Assembly (NCBI RefSeq): GCF_006171285.1
Contig: NZ_CP040889.1
Coordinates: 868,001-932,000, forward strand
Direction: 5' to 3'
Length of the DNA: 64,000 bases
DNA from: Leclercia adecarboxylata
Lineage (GTDB): Bacteria; Pseudomonadota; Gammaproteobacteria; Enterobacterales; Enterobacteriaceae
Below the pieces are notes generated by a model that worked only from the letters and a program-made list of their open reading frames with translations, ran no database searches and was not told the origin of the DNA. The position numbers and the translations under genes are program-made. Every line of letters starts with the position of its first letter. The stretch's first letter is position 1. Shown piece by piece: positions 8,143 through 23,100 of the stretch.

Positions 8143-11100
8143 ATGAGTAAAATCACTGTCATCTCCAAACTGACGCACGTGGAGACGGTAACCGACGGGT
8201 CTCAGGTGACACTGAACGACTCCTCCATCGTGAAAATTAACGCCGAACGGGCCGACATTCTCGAGTACAACCGCAACGGTAACGACCTGATTATTAAGCT
8301 GGTCGATGGCGAAACCATTACCGTCAAAAATTTCTATGTCAGCGGAGATCAGGGCATCAGCCAGCTGGTGCTGGAAGAGAATAACGGCGCGCTGTGGTGG
8401 ATTGCAGACCCGATGGCAGGGGAAAGTTACCAGTCGATTGCTTCCATTGACGCCCTGCTGGCGGGCACTACCGCATCAACAAGCGAAGGCGCGGCGATCT
8501 GGCCGTGGGCGCTGGGCGGGGTGGCGGTTGCAGGGGGTATTGCCCTGGCCGCAGGTGGCGGCGGCGGCGGTGGCGGCGGTGGGAGCGACAGCGACGGCGG
8601 CAATAACAACGGTGGTGGCGGTGACAACGGCAACGGCAATGGCGGTAACCCAACCCTGCCGGGCACCGACCCGAACGACACCACGCCGCCGGGCGCGGCA
8701 GGCAACCTCAGATTCTCAGCAGACGGCACTAAACTTAGCGGGAGTGCCGAAGCCAACAGCACCATCACCGTGACCGATGCCAACGGCAACGTCATCGGCC
8801 GTGGCCAGACCAACGGCAACGGTGAATTCACCGTCGATCTCGGCAAGCCTTACACCAACGGCGAGACCGTCACCGTCACGCCGACCGACGGGGCAGGCAA
8901 CGTCGGCCCGGGCACCCCGGTGACCGCCGCAGACACCACCCCTCCTGTCGCGCCGGTCGTTGCCAGCGTGACGGATGACGTGGGCAGCGTAACCGGATCG
9001 CTCACCAGCGGCCAGACCACCGATGACGCCCGCCCGACCTTTAGCGGCAGCGGCGAACCGGGTTCCACCATCACGATTTACGACAACGGCAACGCCATCG
9101 GCACCGCGCAGGTGAACACCGACGGCAGCTGGACCTTTACCCCGGCCACCGCACTTGGCGACGGGGCGCATCAGATTACCACCCGGGCTACCGACAGCGC
9201 GGGCAATACCGGACCGGCCTCCCCGGCCTTCAGCCTTACCGTTGATACCGTCGCGCCGAATGCGCCATCTGGCGTGACGGTGAATGACACCACCGGCAGC
9301 GTGCAGGGGCAACTTACCGCCGGGCAGAGCACCGACGCCAACCGCCCTTCCCTCAACGGCACCGGCGAGGCGGGCAGCACCATCAGGATTTATGACAACG
9401 GTCAGCTGGTAGGCCAGGCCACCGTGGGCGAGGACGGCAAATGGAGCTTCACGCCGGATAACCCGCTTGCCGACGGGCCGCACGCCATCACCCTGACGGA
9501 GACCGATCTGGCGGGCAACACCAGCGCCGCCTCCGAGCCGTTCGCCTTCACCATCGACCGCACGCCTCCGGCCCTGCCGACCATCAGCCTGATCCCTGGC
9601 GGCACCGAGGTCATCGGCACCGCCGAGCCGGGCAGCACCATCACCATCACCAACGGTGCAGGGCAAGAGATTGGCACCGGTATAACCGATGCTAACGGCG
9701 AATTCCGGGTGGAGCTCAGCGAAGCGCAAACCGAGGGGAATACCCTCAACGTGGTGGCCACCGATGCCGCCGGGAACGCGAGCCAGCCCGCTAACGTAGT
9801 GGTGGGCGATGTTACCCCGCCTCTCGCCCCGACCGACCTTGCGATCTCAGAGGACGGCTCCAGCGTCACCGGCAGGGCCGAAGCGGGCAGCACCGTCACC
9901 ATTCGCGACGGCGATGACGTGATCGGCAGAGGCGTGGCTGATGCCGACGGTAACTTCGATATCATCCTCTCCACCCCAAGACTGAACGGCGAAGAGCTGG
10001 CGGTCACCGCCACCGATGCGGCGGGCAATACCGGGCCGGAAAACACCGTGACCGCCCCGGACGTCACCCCGCCTGAGGCCCCGGTCATCACAAGCGTAGT
10101 GGATAACGAGGACGACATCACCGGCGTGGTTCTCGACGGGCAGGTCACCAACGACACCCATCCGGTCATCAGCGGCACCGGTGAACCGGGCACCACCATT
10201 TACATCTACAGCGGCGAGGATCAGGTTGGTTTCGCCGAAGTGGACGCCGAGGGCAACTGGTCTACCGAGCTGCTGCTGGTCGACGACGGCGGCTACGTCC
10301 TGCGGGCGGAAGCGGTTGACCGTTACAACAACCACAGCCAGCCGTCCAACACCTGGAGCATCATTGTCGATGCCACCGCGCCGGACGCCCCGGCCATTAC
10401 CCAGGTGATTAACGATCTGCCTGACTCCGCTGGGGTGATTACCAACAACAGCACCACCAACGACAACCGCCCAACCCTGTACGGCACCGGTGAGGCCGGG
10501 TCAACCATCAGCATTCGCGTGGACGGCGTGGAGGTCGGCACCGCGCAGGTGGGCAACGGCGGCGAGTGGAGCTTCACCCCCGCCACCGCCCTTGAGGATG
10601 GTCCGCACGACATCAGGGTGGTGGCGAAAGATGCCGCCGGTAACAGCAGCGCCGAATCCGGTGCCTTTACGTTAACCGTGGATACCACCGCCCCTGAGGT
10701 GCCGGTCATTACCCGGGTGGAAGATAACACCGGCAGCGTGCAGGGCGATGTGACCAACAACGTGCCGACCGACGAAACCCGTCCGGTGATCCACGGCACC
10801 GGCCCGGCAAACTCGCAGATCAGCCTCTATGAAGGCACCACCCTGCTCGGCACCGTTACCACCAATGGCGACGGCGTCTGGAGCCTGCAGCTGGCCACCC
10901 CGCTGGTAAATGGCACCCACGCGATCGTTGCCACCGTCACCGACGCGGTGGGCAACACCTCCACCTCGGAGAGCTTTAACCTGGTGGTGGATACCCTGGC
11001 TCCGGGCACCCCGGCGTTGCCGACGATCACCGTCAACCCTGACGGCGGCGAGCAGCAGCCTCTCTCCCCCGGCGGCAGCACCCGCGACACCACCCCAACC

Positions 11101-14100
11101 CTGAGCGGTACCGGCACTGAAGGGGATGTCGTCACCATCTACAACGGCACCACCCCTATCGGCGAAACTACCGTGCAGCCGGACGGCACCTGGACCTGGA
11201 CCCCGCCGGACGGGCTGCCGAATGGCACCTACGATCTCAGCCTGACCGTGACCAACAAAGACGGCGCGGGTAACGAGAGCGCCCCGTCGCAGTCGGTGAG
11301 CATCACCATCGATACCGAGGCCCCGGACCAGCCTGACGCCCCGGTCATCACCGATAACGTCAGCGAAATCACCGGCCCGGTGGGCAACAACGGCGCGACC
11401 AACGACACCCGCCCGGTGATCAGCGGCACCGGCACCCCGGACGACATCATCAGCATCTATGACCAGACCGCGGCGGGCAACGTCAAGGTGGGCGAAGCGG
11501 TGGTCGACGTCAACGGCAACTGGAGCTGGCGTCCTGCCGATGAACTGGCCCAGGGGCAGCACAGCTTTACCGTCACCGCCACCGACGAGGCGGGTAACGT
11601 CTCGGTGGTCTCTAATACCGTCACCGTGACCGTCGACAGCCAGATCCCGGCGATCCCGACTATCGGCAGCGTGGATGACAACGTTGGCCCTGTCACCGGC
11701 AACATCCCGGCGGGGAGCAGCAGTAACGGCAATACCCCGACCGTGACCGGCACCGGCGAAAACGGCACCACCGTGATCCTTTACAGCAACGGCGTGGAGG
11801 TCGGGCGTGGCCTGGTCACCAACGGCAGCTGGAGCATCACCACCCCGGAACTGAAAGATGGCCCGACCACCCTGACCGTGGCGGCGGTGGATGCCGCCGG
11901 CAACGTCAGCGGTCAGGGCAGTGATTTTGCCTTCACCGTCGACACCGTACCGCCGGGGATCCCGCAGCTGCTGGAGATCTCCAACAGCATCCTCGCCGAC
12001 GGCACCCTGTACGTGAACAACGCCACCCCAACCCTGAGCGGCAGCGGTGAGCCTTTGAGCACCATCACCGTCTTTATCGACGGCAATTCCGTGGGCCAGG
12101 TCCAGGCCAACGCCGAGGGTCAGTGGACGCTGCCGCTGCCTGAGGGCACCGTGCTGGCGAATGACAACCACACCATCACCGTGGTGGCGAGCGACGCGGC
12201 GGGCAACACCAGCGAAAGCACCCCGGTCAGCGTGGTGGTGGATACGCTGCCACCGGCCGATCCGGTGGTCACCGGCATCGTCTCCGGCGGCACCCCGCTG
12301 AACGGCACCGCCGAAGCGGGCTCCACCGTGACGGTAACCGGCCCGGGCGGCGTGGTGCTGGGCACCGGCGTCGCTAACGAACAGGGGGAATTCTCCGTCG
12401 CCCTGACCCCGCCGCAAAGCGACGCGGTGACCCTGAGCGTGACCGCCAGCGATCCGGCGGGCAACGTCAGCGATGCGGTGGACTTTGATGTGCCCGCCAC
12501 ACCACCACTGCCTGCGGTTCCGGTCATCAACGAGATCCTGGATGACAACGGCACCGCTGGCGACGTGAACGTCAAGGGCGGCAGCTCCAACGACACCACC
12601 CCAACCCTCACCGGTACCGCCATTGCGGGCAGCCTGGTGACCATCTACCTCGACGGCAGCGCTACGCCGCTGGGCACCGTCACCGCCGACGCCGAAACCG
12701 GGGCCTGGACATTCCCGATTGAAACCGCCCTGAGCGCAGGCAACCACAGCTTCACCGTCACCGCTACCGTGGGTGCGGAAACCAGCGGCCAGTCGCCGGG
12801 GGCGACGGTCAATATCGATCTTACTGCGCCAACCGCTCCGGCGTTTGGCACCGTCATTGACGACGTCGGCACCGTTTCGGGCGCTATCGTTAGCGGCAGA
12901 GCGACTGACGATGACCTGCCGACCTTCAACGGCACGGCGACCCCGGGGGATGTCATCACCCTCTACTCGGGGGATACCGTGCTCGGTACGGCAACGGTGG
13001 GCAACACCGGGGCCTGGAGCATCACCCTCGCCCAGCCGCTGGACGACGACACCTACAGCCTGACCCTCACCGCCACCGATCCGGCGGGTAACGAGAGCCC
13101 GCGCTCGGCGCCGTTCACCCTGGTCGTGGACACCACCGCGGGCGAAGTCCTGATCACCGGCGCTAGCGACAACGTCGATCCGGTCAGCGGCAACGTGGCC
13201 GACGGCGGCAGCACCAACGACAACACCCCAACCCTGACCGGCACCGCGGAAGCGGGCAGCAGCGTGGCGATCTACGATGGCATTAAGCTGCTTGGCACCG
13301 TCACCGCCAGCGCCCAGGGCACCTGGACCTTCACCCCTACCAGCGTGCTGGCGGAAGGTCAGCACGTCTTTACCGCGGTCGCCACCGACAGCGCGGGCAA
13401 TGTCACCCCGGTATCAGGAACCTACACCCTCACCGTCGACATGACCCCACCGGCCACCCCGGCGATCGTCAGCATTAGCGATGACGTGGAGGGCAGTACC
13501 GGCCTGCTGACCAACGGCCAGGTCACCAACGACACCCGCCCGGAACTGACCGGTACCGGCGTGGCGGGCAGCACCGTGCATATCCTGGATAACGGTCTGG
13601 AGATCGGCACCGCGCTGGTGAGCTCTACCGGCAACTGGAGCTTTACCCCTGCCAGCGATCTGGCGCCGGGGCCACACGACCTGCGCGTCAGCGCCACCGA
13701 TGCGGCTGGCAACGTCTCGGGCACCTCGCCGGTCTTTAGCATAAACATCGATACCGCCGCCCCACTGGCACCGGTACTGCTCACCGCCGTGGATGATGTC
13801 GGCACCACCACCAGCACCCTGGCAAGTGGCGATACCACTAACGACGCCCGCCCAACCTTCACCGGCAGCGGCGAAGTGGGTGCCACTATCCATATCATTG
13901 TCGACGAGCAGGAGATCGGCACCGCTGTGGTGAACGCCACGGGCAGCTGGACCTTCACCCCTGAAGCACCACTCGGGGAAGGCACCCGCAGCATCCGCTT
14001 TACCGCCACCGACACCGCCGGGAACACCGGTGAGGCCAGCGAGCCGTTTATCCTGACGGTGGACACCGTTGCCCCTGCGGCACCGACCCTGACCGCCATC

Positions 14101-17100
14101 AGCGATAACGTCGGCCCCATCCAGACGCCGATCGCCACCTCCGGCCAGACCACCGACGACACCACGCCGACCCTGACCGGCCGCGCCGAAGCCAACGCCA
14201 CGGTCACGATCTACGACAATGGCGCGGTGCTAGATACCGTGCAGGCTAACGAAACGGGCGACTGGACGTACACCCCAGCCGAGGCCCTCAGCAGCGGCAG
14301 CCACACCTTTACCACCCGCGCCACCGACGCGGCGGGCAACCTCAGCGAGCTCTCGCCGGGCTTCACCCTGATTGTCGATACCCTGAAGCCGGTTGCGCCA
14401 ACCATCGCGCTGGCCCAGGACGACGTCGCCCCGGTGACCGGCTCCCTCACCAGCGGGAGCAGCACCAACGACAACCTGCCGGTGCTCACCGGCACCAGCG
14501 AACCGAACGCCCGGGTGCAGATCTTTGAAGGAGATACCCTGCTCGCCGAAGGCGTGGCCGATGCCAGCGGCAACTGGTCCATCCCGCTCACCGAAGCGCT
14601 CAGCGATGACCAGCATACCTTCACGGCGGTGGCGATCGATGCGGCAGGCAACGCCAGCGATCCGTCTGCTACCTTCATCCTGACGGTGGATACCGTGACG
14701 CCAGAAGCGCCGGTGCTGGTGTCGGTCACCGATGACGTCGGCACCACCGTAGTGCTCGATAACGGCCAACTGACCAACGACGCTAACCCGACCCTGCGCG
14801 GCACGGCGGAAGCCGGGTCGACGGTGAGCGTGTATGACGGCACCACCCTGCTGGGCACCGCCCTTGTCGGGGCCGACAACGCCTGGATCTTTACCCCGCT
14901 CAGCCCGCTGGGTGACGGGGAGCATACCCTGACGGTGACCACCACCGATGCGGCAGGCAACGTCAGCCCGCCGACCGGCGGATTTGTGATCAACGTGGAT
15001 GCCACCGCCCCGGTTGCCCCAGCCATCGTCTCGATTGTGGATGACACCGGCTCGGTACAGGGGCCAGTCCTCAGCGGCGCTCCGACCAACGACACCCGTC
15101 CGACCCTCAACGGCACCGCCGAAGCGGGTGCCATCGTGCGCATTTACGACGGCGACACGCTGGTGGGCGAGACCATCGCCAACGGCGAGGGCCAGTGGAC
15201 CCTGACCCAGACCACTACCACCCTCACCGACGGGGTGCATAACTTTACCGCCACCGCCACCGACCCGGCGGGCAACATCAGCCCGGCGTCGCCGGTGACC
15301 TCCATCACCGTTGACACCATCGCCCCGGGGGCACCGGACAGCTTCACTATCCTCAATAACGGCAACACCCTTACCGGCCGGGGCGAAGTGGGCAGCACCA
15401 TCACCGTGCGTGACGGCGACACCGTAGTGGGTACCGGGGTAGTCAATGACGACGGTAGCTTCTCCCTCACTCTCACCACGCCGAAACTGAACGGCGAACT
15501 GCTGACGGTAACGGCCACCGATATCGCCGGGAATACCGGCGCGGAAGGTCAGGTAACCGCGCCGGACACCACGCCGCCGGCCGTTCCGGTGATTACCGAC
15601 GTGGTGGACAACGTGACCGACTTCACCGGCACCGTTAACGACGGGCAGACCACCAACGACAACACACCGCTGGTGCGCGGGACCGGCGTTGCCAACGCCA
15701 CCATCCTGCTCTACAGCGGCACGGAACTGATTGGCACCACCCAGGTCAGCGCGGGCGGTACCTGGGAGATCCAGCTTACGGCCCCGCTGCCTGATGGCGG
15801 CCACGTCCTGACCGCGCAGTCGGCGGACGCTGCGGGCAACAACAGCGCGCCGTCCAACAGCTGGAGCATTGTGGTTGACGCCACCGCCCCGGACGCGCCG
15901 GTCATCACCCAGGCGATCAACGATCTCTCCGGCACCCCGGTGGCGATCGGTAACAACACCGCCACCAACGACACCCGGCCAACCCTGAGCGGTACCAGGG
16001 AGGCGGGCACCACCCTCAGCATCCGGGTGGATGGCGTGGAAGTGGGTACCACCCAGGTGGGGGCGGGAGGCGAATGGACCTTTACGCCTGAGGATCCTCT
16101 CGGTGAGGGGCTGCGGGTCATCACCGTGGTGGCGAAGGACGCCGCGGGCAACACCGGCGAGCCGTCCGTAGCCTTTAACATCACCATCGATACCGTGCCG
16201 CCTGCCGCGCCGGTTATCACCCTGGCGGAAGACACCACCGGCACCGTGACCGGCGACGTAGTCAGCGATCAGCCGACCGACGAAACCCAGCCGCTGATCC
16301 GCGGCACCGGCCCGGCGAATTCGCAGATTAACCTCTACGAAGGCACCACGCTGCTCGGCACCGCCACCACCAGCGCCACCGGGGCATGGAGCATACAGCT
16401 CGCCACCCCGCTGGGGAACGGCACCCACGCCCTGACCGCGACGGTGACCGATGCGGCGGGCAACACCGCCACCTCCGGCACCTTCAACCTGGTGATTGAT
16501 AACGTGCCGCCTGCCACGCCGGACATCCCGGCGATCACCGTCAACCCTGACGGCGGCGGCGAAACCACCCTCACCGGCGGAGGCAGCACCCGCGATACCA
16601 CCCCAACCCTGAGCGGCACCGGGAACGAGGGCGATATCGTTACCATTTACAACGGCACCGATCCTATCGGCCAAACCACCGTCCAGCCGGGCGGGACCTG
16701 GACCTGGACGCCGCCGGATGGGCTGCCGAACGGCACCTACGATCTCAGCCTGACCGTCACCAACAGCGACGGCGCGGGCAACCAGAGTGCGCCATCCCAG
16801 CCGATAAGTATCACCATCGATACCGAGGCCCCGGATGCGCCGGAACTGCCGGTGGTCACGGATAACGTCAGCGACATTACCGGCCCGGTTGATAACAACG
16901 GTGCCACCAACGACACCCGTCCGGTGCTGAGCGGCACCGGCACGCCGGACGACGTCATTACCATCTATGACCAGACCACAACCGGTAACCTCGCGGTGGG
17001 CGAAGTGGTGGTCGACATCAACGGCAACTGGACATGGCGTCCGGATCTGCCGCTGAGCGAGGGTTCCCACAGCTTCACCCTCACCGCCACCGATCCAGCA

Positions 17101-20100
17101 GGCAACGAATCGCCGGTGTCGGGCGCCATGACCGTCACCGTCGACAGCCTGGTGCCGGATATCCCGGTTATCAGCAGCGTCAATGACAACGTCGGTCCGG
17201 TCACCGGCAACGTCACGGCGAACGGCAGCAGCAACGACAACACCCCGACCGTGACCGGCACCGGGGAGAACGGCACCACGGTCATTCTTTACAGCAACGG
17301 CGTCGAGGTGGGACGCGGCCTGGTGAGCGGCGGCACCTGGACCATCACCTCGACGGCGTTGAGAGATGGCCCAACCACCCTGACCGTGGCGGCGCTGGAT
17401 GCCGCCGGGAACCGCAGCGAGGCGGGGAGCAACTTCGCCTTTACCCTCGACACCGTACCGCCGGCTATCCCGCAGCTGCTCGACATCTCTGACAGCACCC
17501 TGGCGGGCGGGCAGCTCTACGCCAACAGCAGCACGCCAACCCTGAGCGGTACCGGCGAGCCGCTCAGCACTATCAGCGTCTATGCCGACAACACGCTGAT
17601 CGGCGAGGTACAGACCAACGCCCAGGGCCAATGGACGCTGCCGGTCCCGGCCGGGACGCCGCTCACCGATAACCCGCACACCTTGACCCTGGTGGCGAGC
17701 GATGCGGCGGGCAACACCAGCCAGAGCACGCCGGTGAACGTGATTATTGATACCCAGGCACCGGGCGTACCGGTGGTGACCGGGATTGTCTCCGGCGGTA
17801 CGCCGCTGAACGGTACCGCCGAAGCGGGCTCCACTATTACGGTGACCGGCCCGGGCGGCGCGGTGCTGGGCACCGGCGTCACCAACGATCAGGGGCAGTT
17901 CTCCATCGCCCTGACTCCGCCGCAAAGCGACGCGGTCACCCTGAGCCTGACCGCCAGCGACGTGGCGGGCAACGCCAGCCTGCCGGGATCCTATGAGGTT
18001 CCGGCTACGCCAGCCCTGCCGGACGTGCCGGTTATCGACGCCATTGTGGATGACAACGGCACCGGCGGCGGCGTTAACGTGAAGGGCCTCAGCTCCAACG
18101 ATGCGACGCCAACCGTGACCGGTACGGCGATCCCGGGCAGCGTGGTCAGCGTGTATCTCGACGGCAGCACCACGCCGCTGGGGACCGTCACCGCCGACGC
18201 CACCACCGGGGCCTGGTCGTTCCCGATTACCACGGCCTTGGCTGAAGGCAATCACAGCTTCAGCGTCACCGCCACCGTGGGCGCAGAAACCAGCGGCCAG
18301 TCGCCGGGGGCGACGGTGAATATTGACCTCACCCCGCCTGCCGCACCGACTCTCGGCAGCCTGGTGGACAACGTCGGCACCGTGACCGGATCGGTGGTCA
18401 GCGGCACGCCGACCAACGACAACCAGCCAACCCTGAACGGCACCGCGACGCCGGGCGACGTGATCACCATCTACTCTGGTGACACCGTCCTTGGCACCGT
18501 ACCGGTGAGCGCCACCGGGGCGTGGAGCTTTACGCCGCCAGCAGCGCTGGACGATGGCACCTATACCCTGCTTATCACCGCCACCGATCCGGCGGGCAAC
18601 CAGAGCCCGCCTTCTGCACCGTTCTCGCTGGTGGTGGATACCGTGACGGCGACCCCGGTCATCACCGGTGCCAACGATGACGTCGGGCCGGTGACCGGCA
18701 ACGTGGCCAGCGGCGGCGTCACCAACGACAACACCCCAACCCTCTCCGGCAGCGCGGAAGCGGGCAGCAGCGTGTCCATTTATGAAGGCACCCGTCTGCT
18801 CGGCACCGTGGTCGCCAACGACAGCGGGATCTGGAGCTTCACCCCAACGGTGGTGCTGGCCGAAGGCTTGCACAGCTTCACCGCTATCGCCACCGACGTG
18901 GCGGGCAACGTCAGCACCGCGTCCGGGGCCTACACCCTGACCGTCGACATGACGCCACCGGCAACGCCTGTACTGGTGAGCGTTAACGACGACGTGGCGG
19001 GCAACACCGGGGTGCTGGTCAGCGGCCAGCTCACCAACGACGCCCGTCCGGAGCTGATCGGTACCGGCGTGGCGGGCAGCACCGTGCACATTCTGGATAA
19101 CGGCCAGGAGATCGGCACCGTGCTGGTGGACGGCACCGGCAACTGGCGCTTTACCCCGACCAGCGATCTGGCCCAGGGGCCGCACGAGCTGCGCATCAGC
19201 GCCACGGATGCCGCAGGCAACCTGTCGGGCACCTCCCCGGCCTTCTCCCTGACCGTGGACACCGTCGCCCCGCTGGCACCGGTTCTGGCAACCGTCGTGG
19301 ATGACGTCGGGACCGTCACCGGCCCGGTGAACAACGGCGGCGTCACCAACGACACCCGCCCAACCTTCAACGGCACCGGCGAAGCGGGCTCCATCGTGAG
19401 CATTCTGGTTGACGGCCAGGCGATCGGCACCGCGGTGGTTAACGCCTCGGGAAGCTGGACCTTCACCCCGGACACCGCCCTCGCCGAGGGGCTGCGCAGC
19501 GTCACCCTGACCGCCACCGATCCGGCGGGCAACACCGGGCCTGCCAGCGCCGCCTTCACCCTGACGGTGGATACCACCGCCCCGACGGCTCCGACCATCG
19601 TGGCGGCGGCCGATAACGTGGGCAGCATCCAGACGCCAATCACCGTCTCCGGCCAGGTGACGGACGATGCGACCCCAACCCTGACGGGCCGCGCGGCCGC
19701 CAGCGCCACGGTGACCCTCTATGACAACGGCGTATTGCTTGGCACCGTGCAGGCCAGCGCCGCAGGGGACTGGACCTTTACCCCTGAGAACGCCCTCGGC
19801 AACGGCAGCCACACCTTCACCGCCAGCGCCACCGACGCGGCAGGCAACCTGAGCGAAGCCTCGGCGGGCTTCACCCTGATTGTCGATACCGTCAAACCGC
19901 TCGCGCCGGTCATTACCCTGGCGCAGGATGACGTCGGCACCGTAACCGGATCGCTGATTAGCGGCCAGCGCACCGACGACACCCTGCCGGTGCTCACCGG
20001 GACCAGCGAAGCGAATGCCCGGGTGCAGGTCTTTGAAGGCGACACCCTGCTGGGCACCGCTACCGCCGATGCCAGCGGCAACTGGACCCTCCCGCTGACC

Positions 20101-23100
20101 ACGCCGCTCACCAACGCCACGCACAACTTTACGGCGGTGGCGACGGATGCGGCGGGCAACGTCAGCGATCCGTCCAGCACCTTCAGCCTGACGGTGGATA
20201 CCCTGCCGCCAGCGGTGCCGGTGCTGGTATCGGTCGTGGATGACGTCGGCACCGTAACCACGCTCACCAGCGGCCAGTTGACCAACGACGCGAAACCGAC
20301 CCTCAGCGGCACGGCGGAAGCGGGTTCGACGGTGAGCATTTACGACGGCGCCCTGCTGCTTGGCAGCGTGGTCGCCGACGCCAACAGCGCCTGGAGCTTT
20401 ACCCCGGCGAATCCGCTGGCCGACGGCCTGCACAGCCTGACGGTGACCGCCACCGACGCGGTGGGCAACGTCAGCCTGGCGACCGCGGGCTTTACGGTTA
20501 ACGTCGATGCCACCGCCCCGACCGCGCCGGTCATCACCTCGGTGGTGGACGACGTGGGCACCATTCAGGGGCCGGTGCTCAACGGCAATCCGACCAACGA
20601 CACCCGTCTGACCCTCAACGGCACCGCCGAAGCGAACAGCGTGGTGCGCATTTACGACGGCACCACCCTGGTGGGCGAGGTGACGGCCAACGCCCAGGGT
20701 CAGTGGACCCTGGCGCAGACCACCACCACCCTCACCGACGGGGTGCATAACTTCACCGCCACCGCCACCGACGCGGCGGGCAACCTGAGCGCGGCGTCAC
20801 CGGTGACGGCGATCACCGTAGATACCATAGCCCCGGGGGCACCGGGCGGCTTCAGCGTGCTGGAGAGCGGTGGCCGGGTTAACGGCACCGCCGAGGCGGG
20901 CAGCACCGTCACCATTCTCGGCACCGACAACGTCACCGTGCTGGGAAGCGGCGTGGCCGACGCGAGCGGGCGCTTCAGCATCGCGCTTACCACGCCGCAG
21001 GTTAACGCCGAGCTGCTGCACGTCTTCGCCACCGACCGGGCCGGTAACGCGGGCCTGACGGTGGATCTGCGGATGCCGTACTCGGTGATCCCAACGGCAC
21101 CGGTTATCACCAGCGTCAACGACAACGTCGGCAGCATCATCGGCAATCTGCTTAACGGCCAGAGCACCGACGACACCACCCCAACGCTGACCGGGACCGC
21201 GCAGCCGCTCTCCACCATCACTCTGTACGACAACAACGTGCTGTTAGCCACGGTGACCACCAACGCGGCCGGGGTCTGGACCTACACCCCAACCGTGCCG
21301 CTGGGTAACGGCTCCCACGCCTTTACCGCCACCGCGGGCAATGCGGTCGGCACCAGTCCGGTCACGCCGCTGAGCACGGTGATTGTGGATACCGTTGCGC
21401 CGGGCACGCCGCAGGGAACCTTCAACGCCGACGGCAGCGTTCTGAGCGGGACTGCCGAAGCGGGCAGTACCATCACCCTGCTGCTGAGCGATAACAGCGT
21501 GGTCACCACCACCGCCAACGCCCAGGGCGGCTGGAGCTACACCTTCCTCGACAAGCAGTCCGAAGGGGAGCGGATCACCCTTTCCGCCACCGATGCGGCG
21601 GGCAACACCTCCGCGACCGGGACGGTGATTGCGCCAAACCTGCCGCTGTCGGCCAGTGACAACGTGGTGGGTCTGGCCCTGACCACCAACGCCACCACCA
21701 GCACCGCCCAGTACAGCGACTACGGCGTGCAGCTGGTGGGCGGCGTCGGCAACGTACTGTCGCTGCTGGGAGATAACTCCGCCCAGGTGACCTTCACCGT
21801 GCCAACCGGCGGTAGCGCGGATATGGAGATCAACGCGAGCGCCACCGGCATCGTGCTCTCCCTGCTCAACACCCTGGAGATCATTGTCCAGCGCTGGAAC
21901 GGCACCACCTGGACCACCGAAGTGGATACCGGCCTGCCGCAGTTCGCTAACCTGCTGACGCTCGGGGCCAGCGGCGTCACGCTGAACCTCACCGGGATGC
22001 AGGGCGGGCAGTACCGCGTCCTGAGCTACAACTCCAACCTGCTGGCGACCGGGTCCTACACCAGCCTCGACGTGGACGTGGTTCAGACCACCGCGGGCAC
22101 CCTGAGCGGCTCGCTGGTGACAAGCGGTAACGTCATCACCGATACCGATCCGGTCAGCGGCAGCGACAGCGCGCCGAACGGCACGGTGGTCACCAGCATC
22201 ACCAACGCCAGCGGCGTCACCGTCAACGTGGCGGCGGGCGCGGCGGGCACCACCATCAACGGGCTCTACGGCACCCTGACCCTGCACGCGGACGGGAGCT
22301 ACACCTACACCCTGACCAACACCAGCGCCTCGGTGCTGGGCCGGACCGACACCTTCACCTACAACATCGCCGGGAAAGGAGCGACGGACGACGCCCGCCT
22401 GGTGATCACCCTGGGTGAAAACACGGTGCGCAACAGCGTGACGGCGGTGGACGATACCGCCTCCCTGACCTTTGGCACCGAAGTCCACGCCATCGACTAC
22501 GGTCCATCGAGCCAGGGCGGCTTTACCGTAGTGGGCGTCAACCTGGGTAACGTGCTGAACCTCAACCTGCTGGACGATCGCAGCGAGAGCGTGAAGTACA
22601 GCGTGGCGGAGGGCACCACCCGCACCATGACCATTCAGAGTACGGTGGGTGGGGTTGCTCTGGCCTCGGTGTTTGACCTCTATATCTACAAGTTCAACCC
22701 GGCGACCCAGAGCTACGAGCGGATGCGTACCGAAGCAGGCTGGCTGCGCGCGCCGCTGCTGGGCGGCTCCTCAGCGCCGCTGACCCTGACCCTGCCGGCC
22801 GGGGATTACATCTTCCTGTTGAACACCGTCTCGGGGATCACCGCCCTGACCGGCTATCGTCTGAACGTGCTTGAGGACCACGTTTATGCCGTGACCAGCA
22901 CCACTGCCGCCACCACCGGGGACGTGTTGCAGAGTGACATTGTTCCGGCAGGCACCCATGTGACCCAGGTGAACGGCGTGGACGTGAACGCCACCGGCAC
23001 CACCCGCATTGACGGACAGTACGGCACCCTGCTGATCGACGCCGACGGGAAATATACCTACACCCTGCGTGCCGGGGTGGGCGCGGACCTTATCAGCACG

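Noticed and set aside
14230..20748. Very long open frame (2172 codons) antisense to the giant adhesin, and others at 10672-13365 and 4794-6530
   Set aside because: They mirror the repetitive, stop-poor GC-rich adhesin code. The composition is Gly/Arg/Ala/His-rich, with no ribosome site and no domain; the sense frame has clear modules.
9823..20835. Superblock duplication as an assembly duplicate
   Set aside because: The two copies differ throughout at both DNA and protein level, so they are separate sequences.
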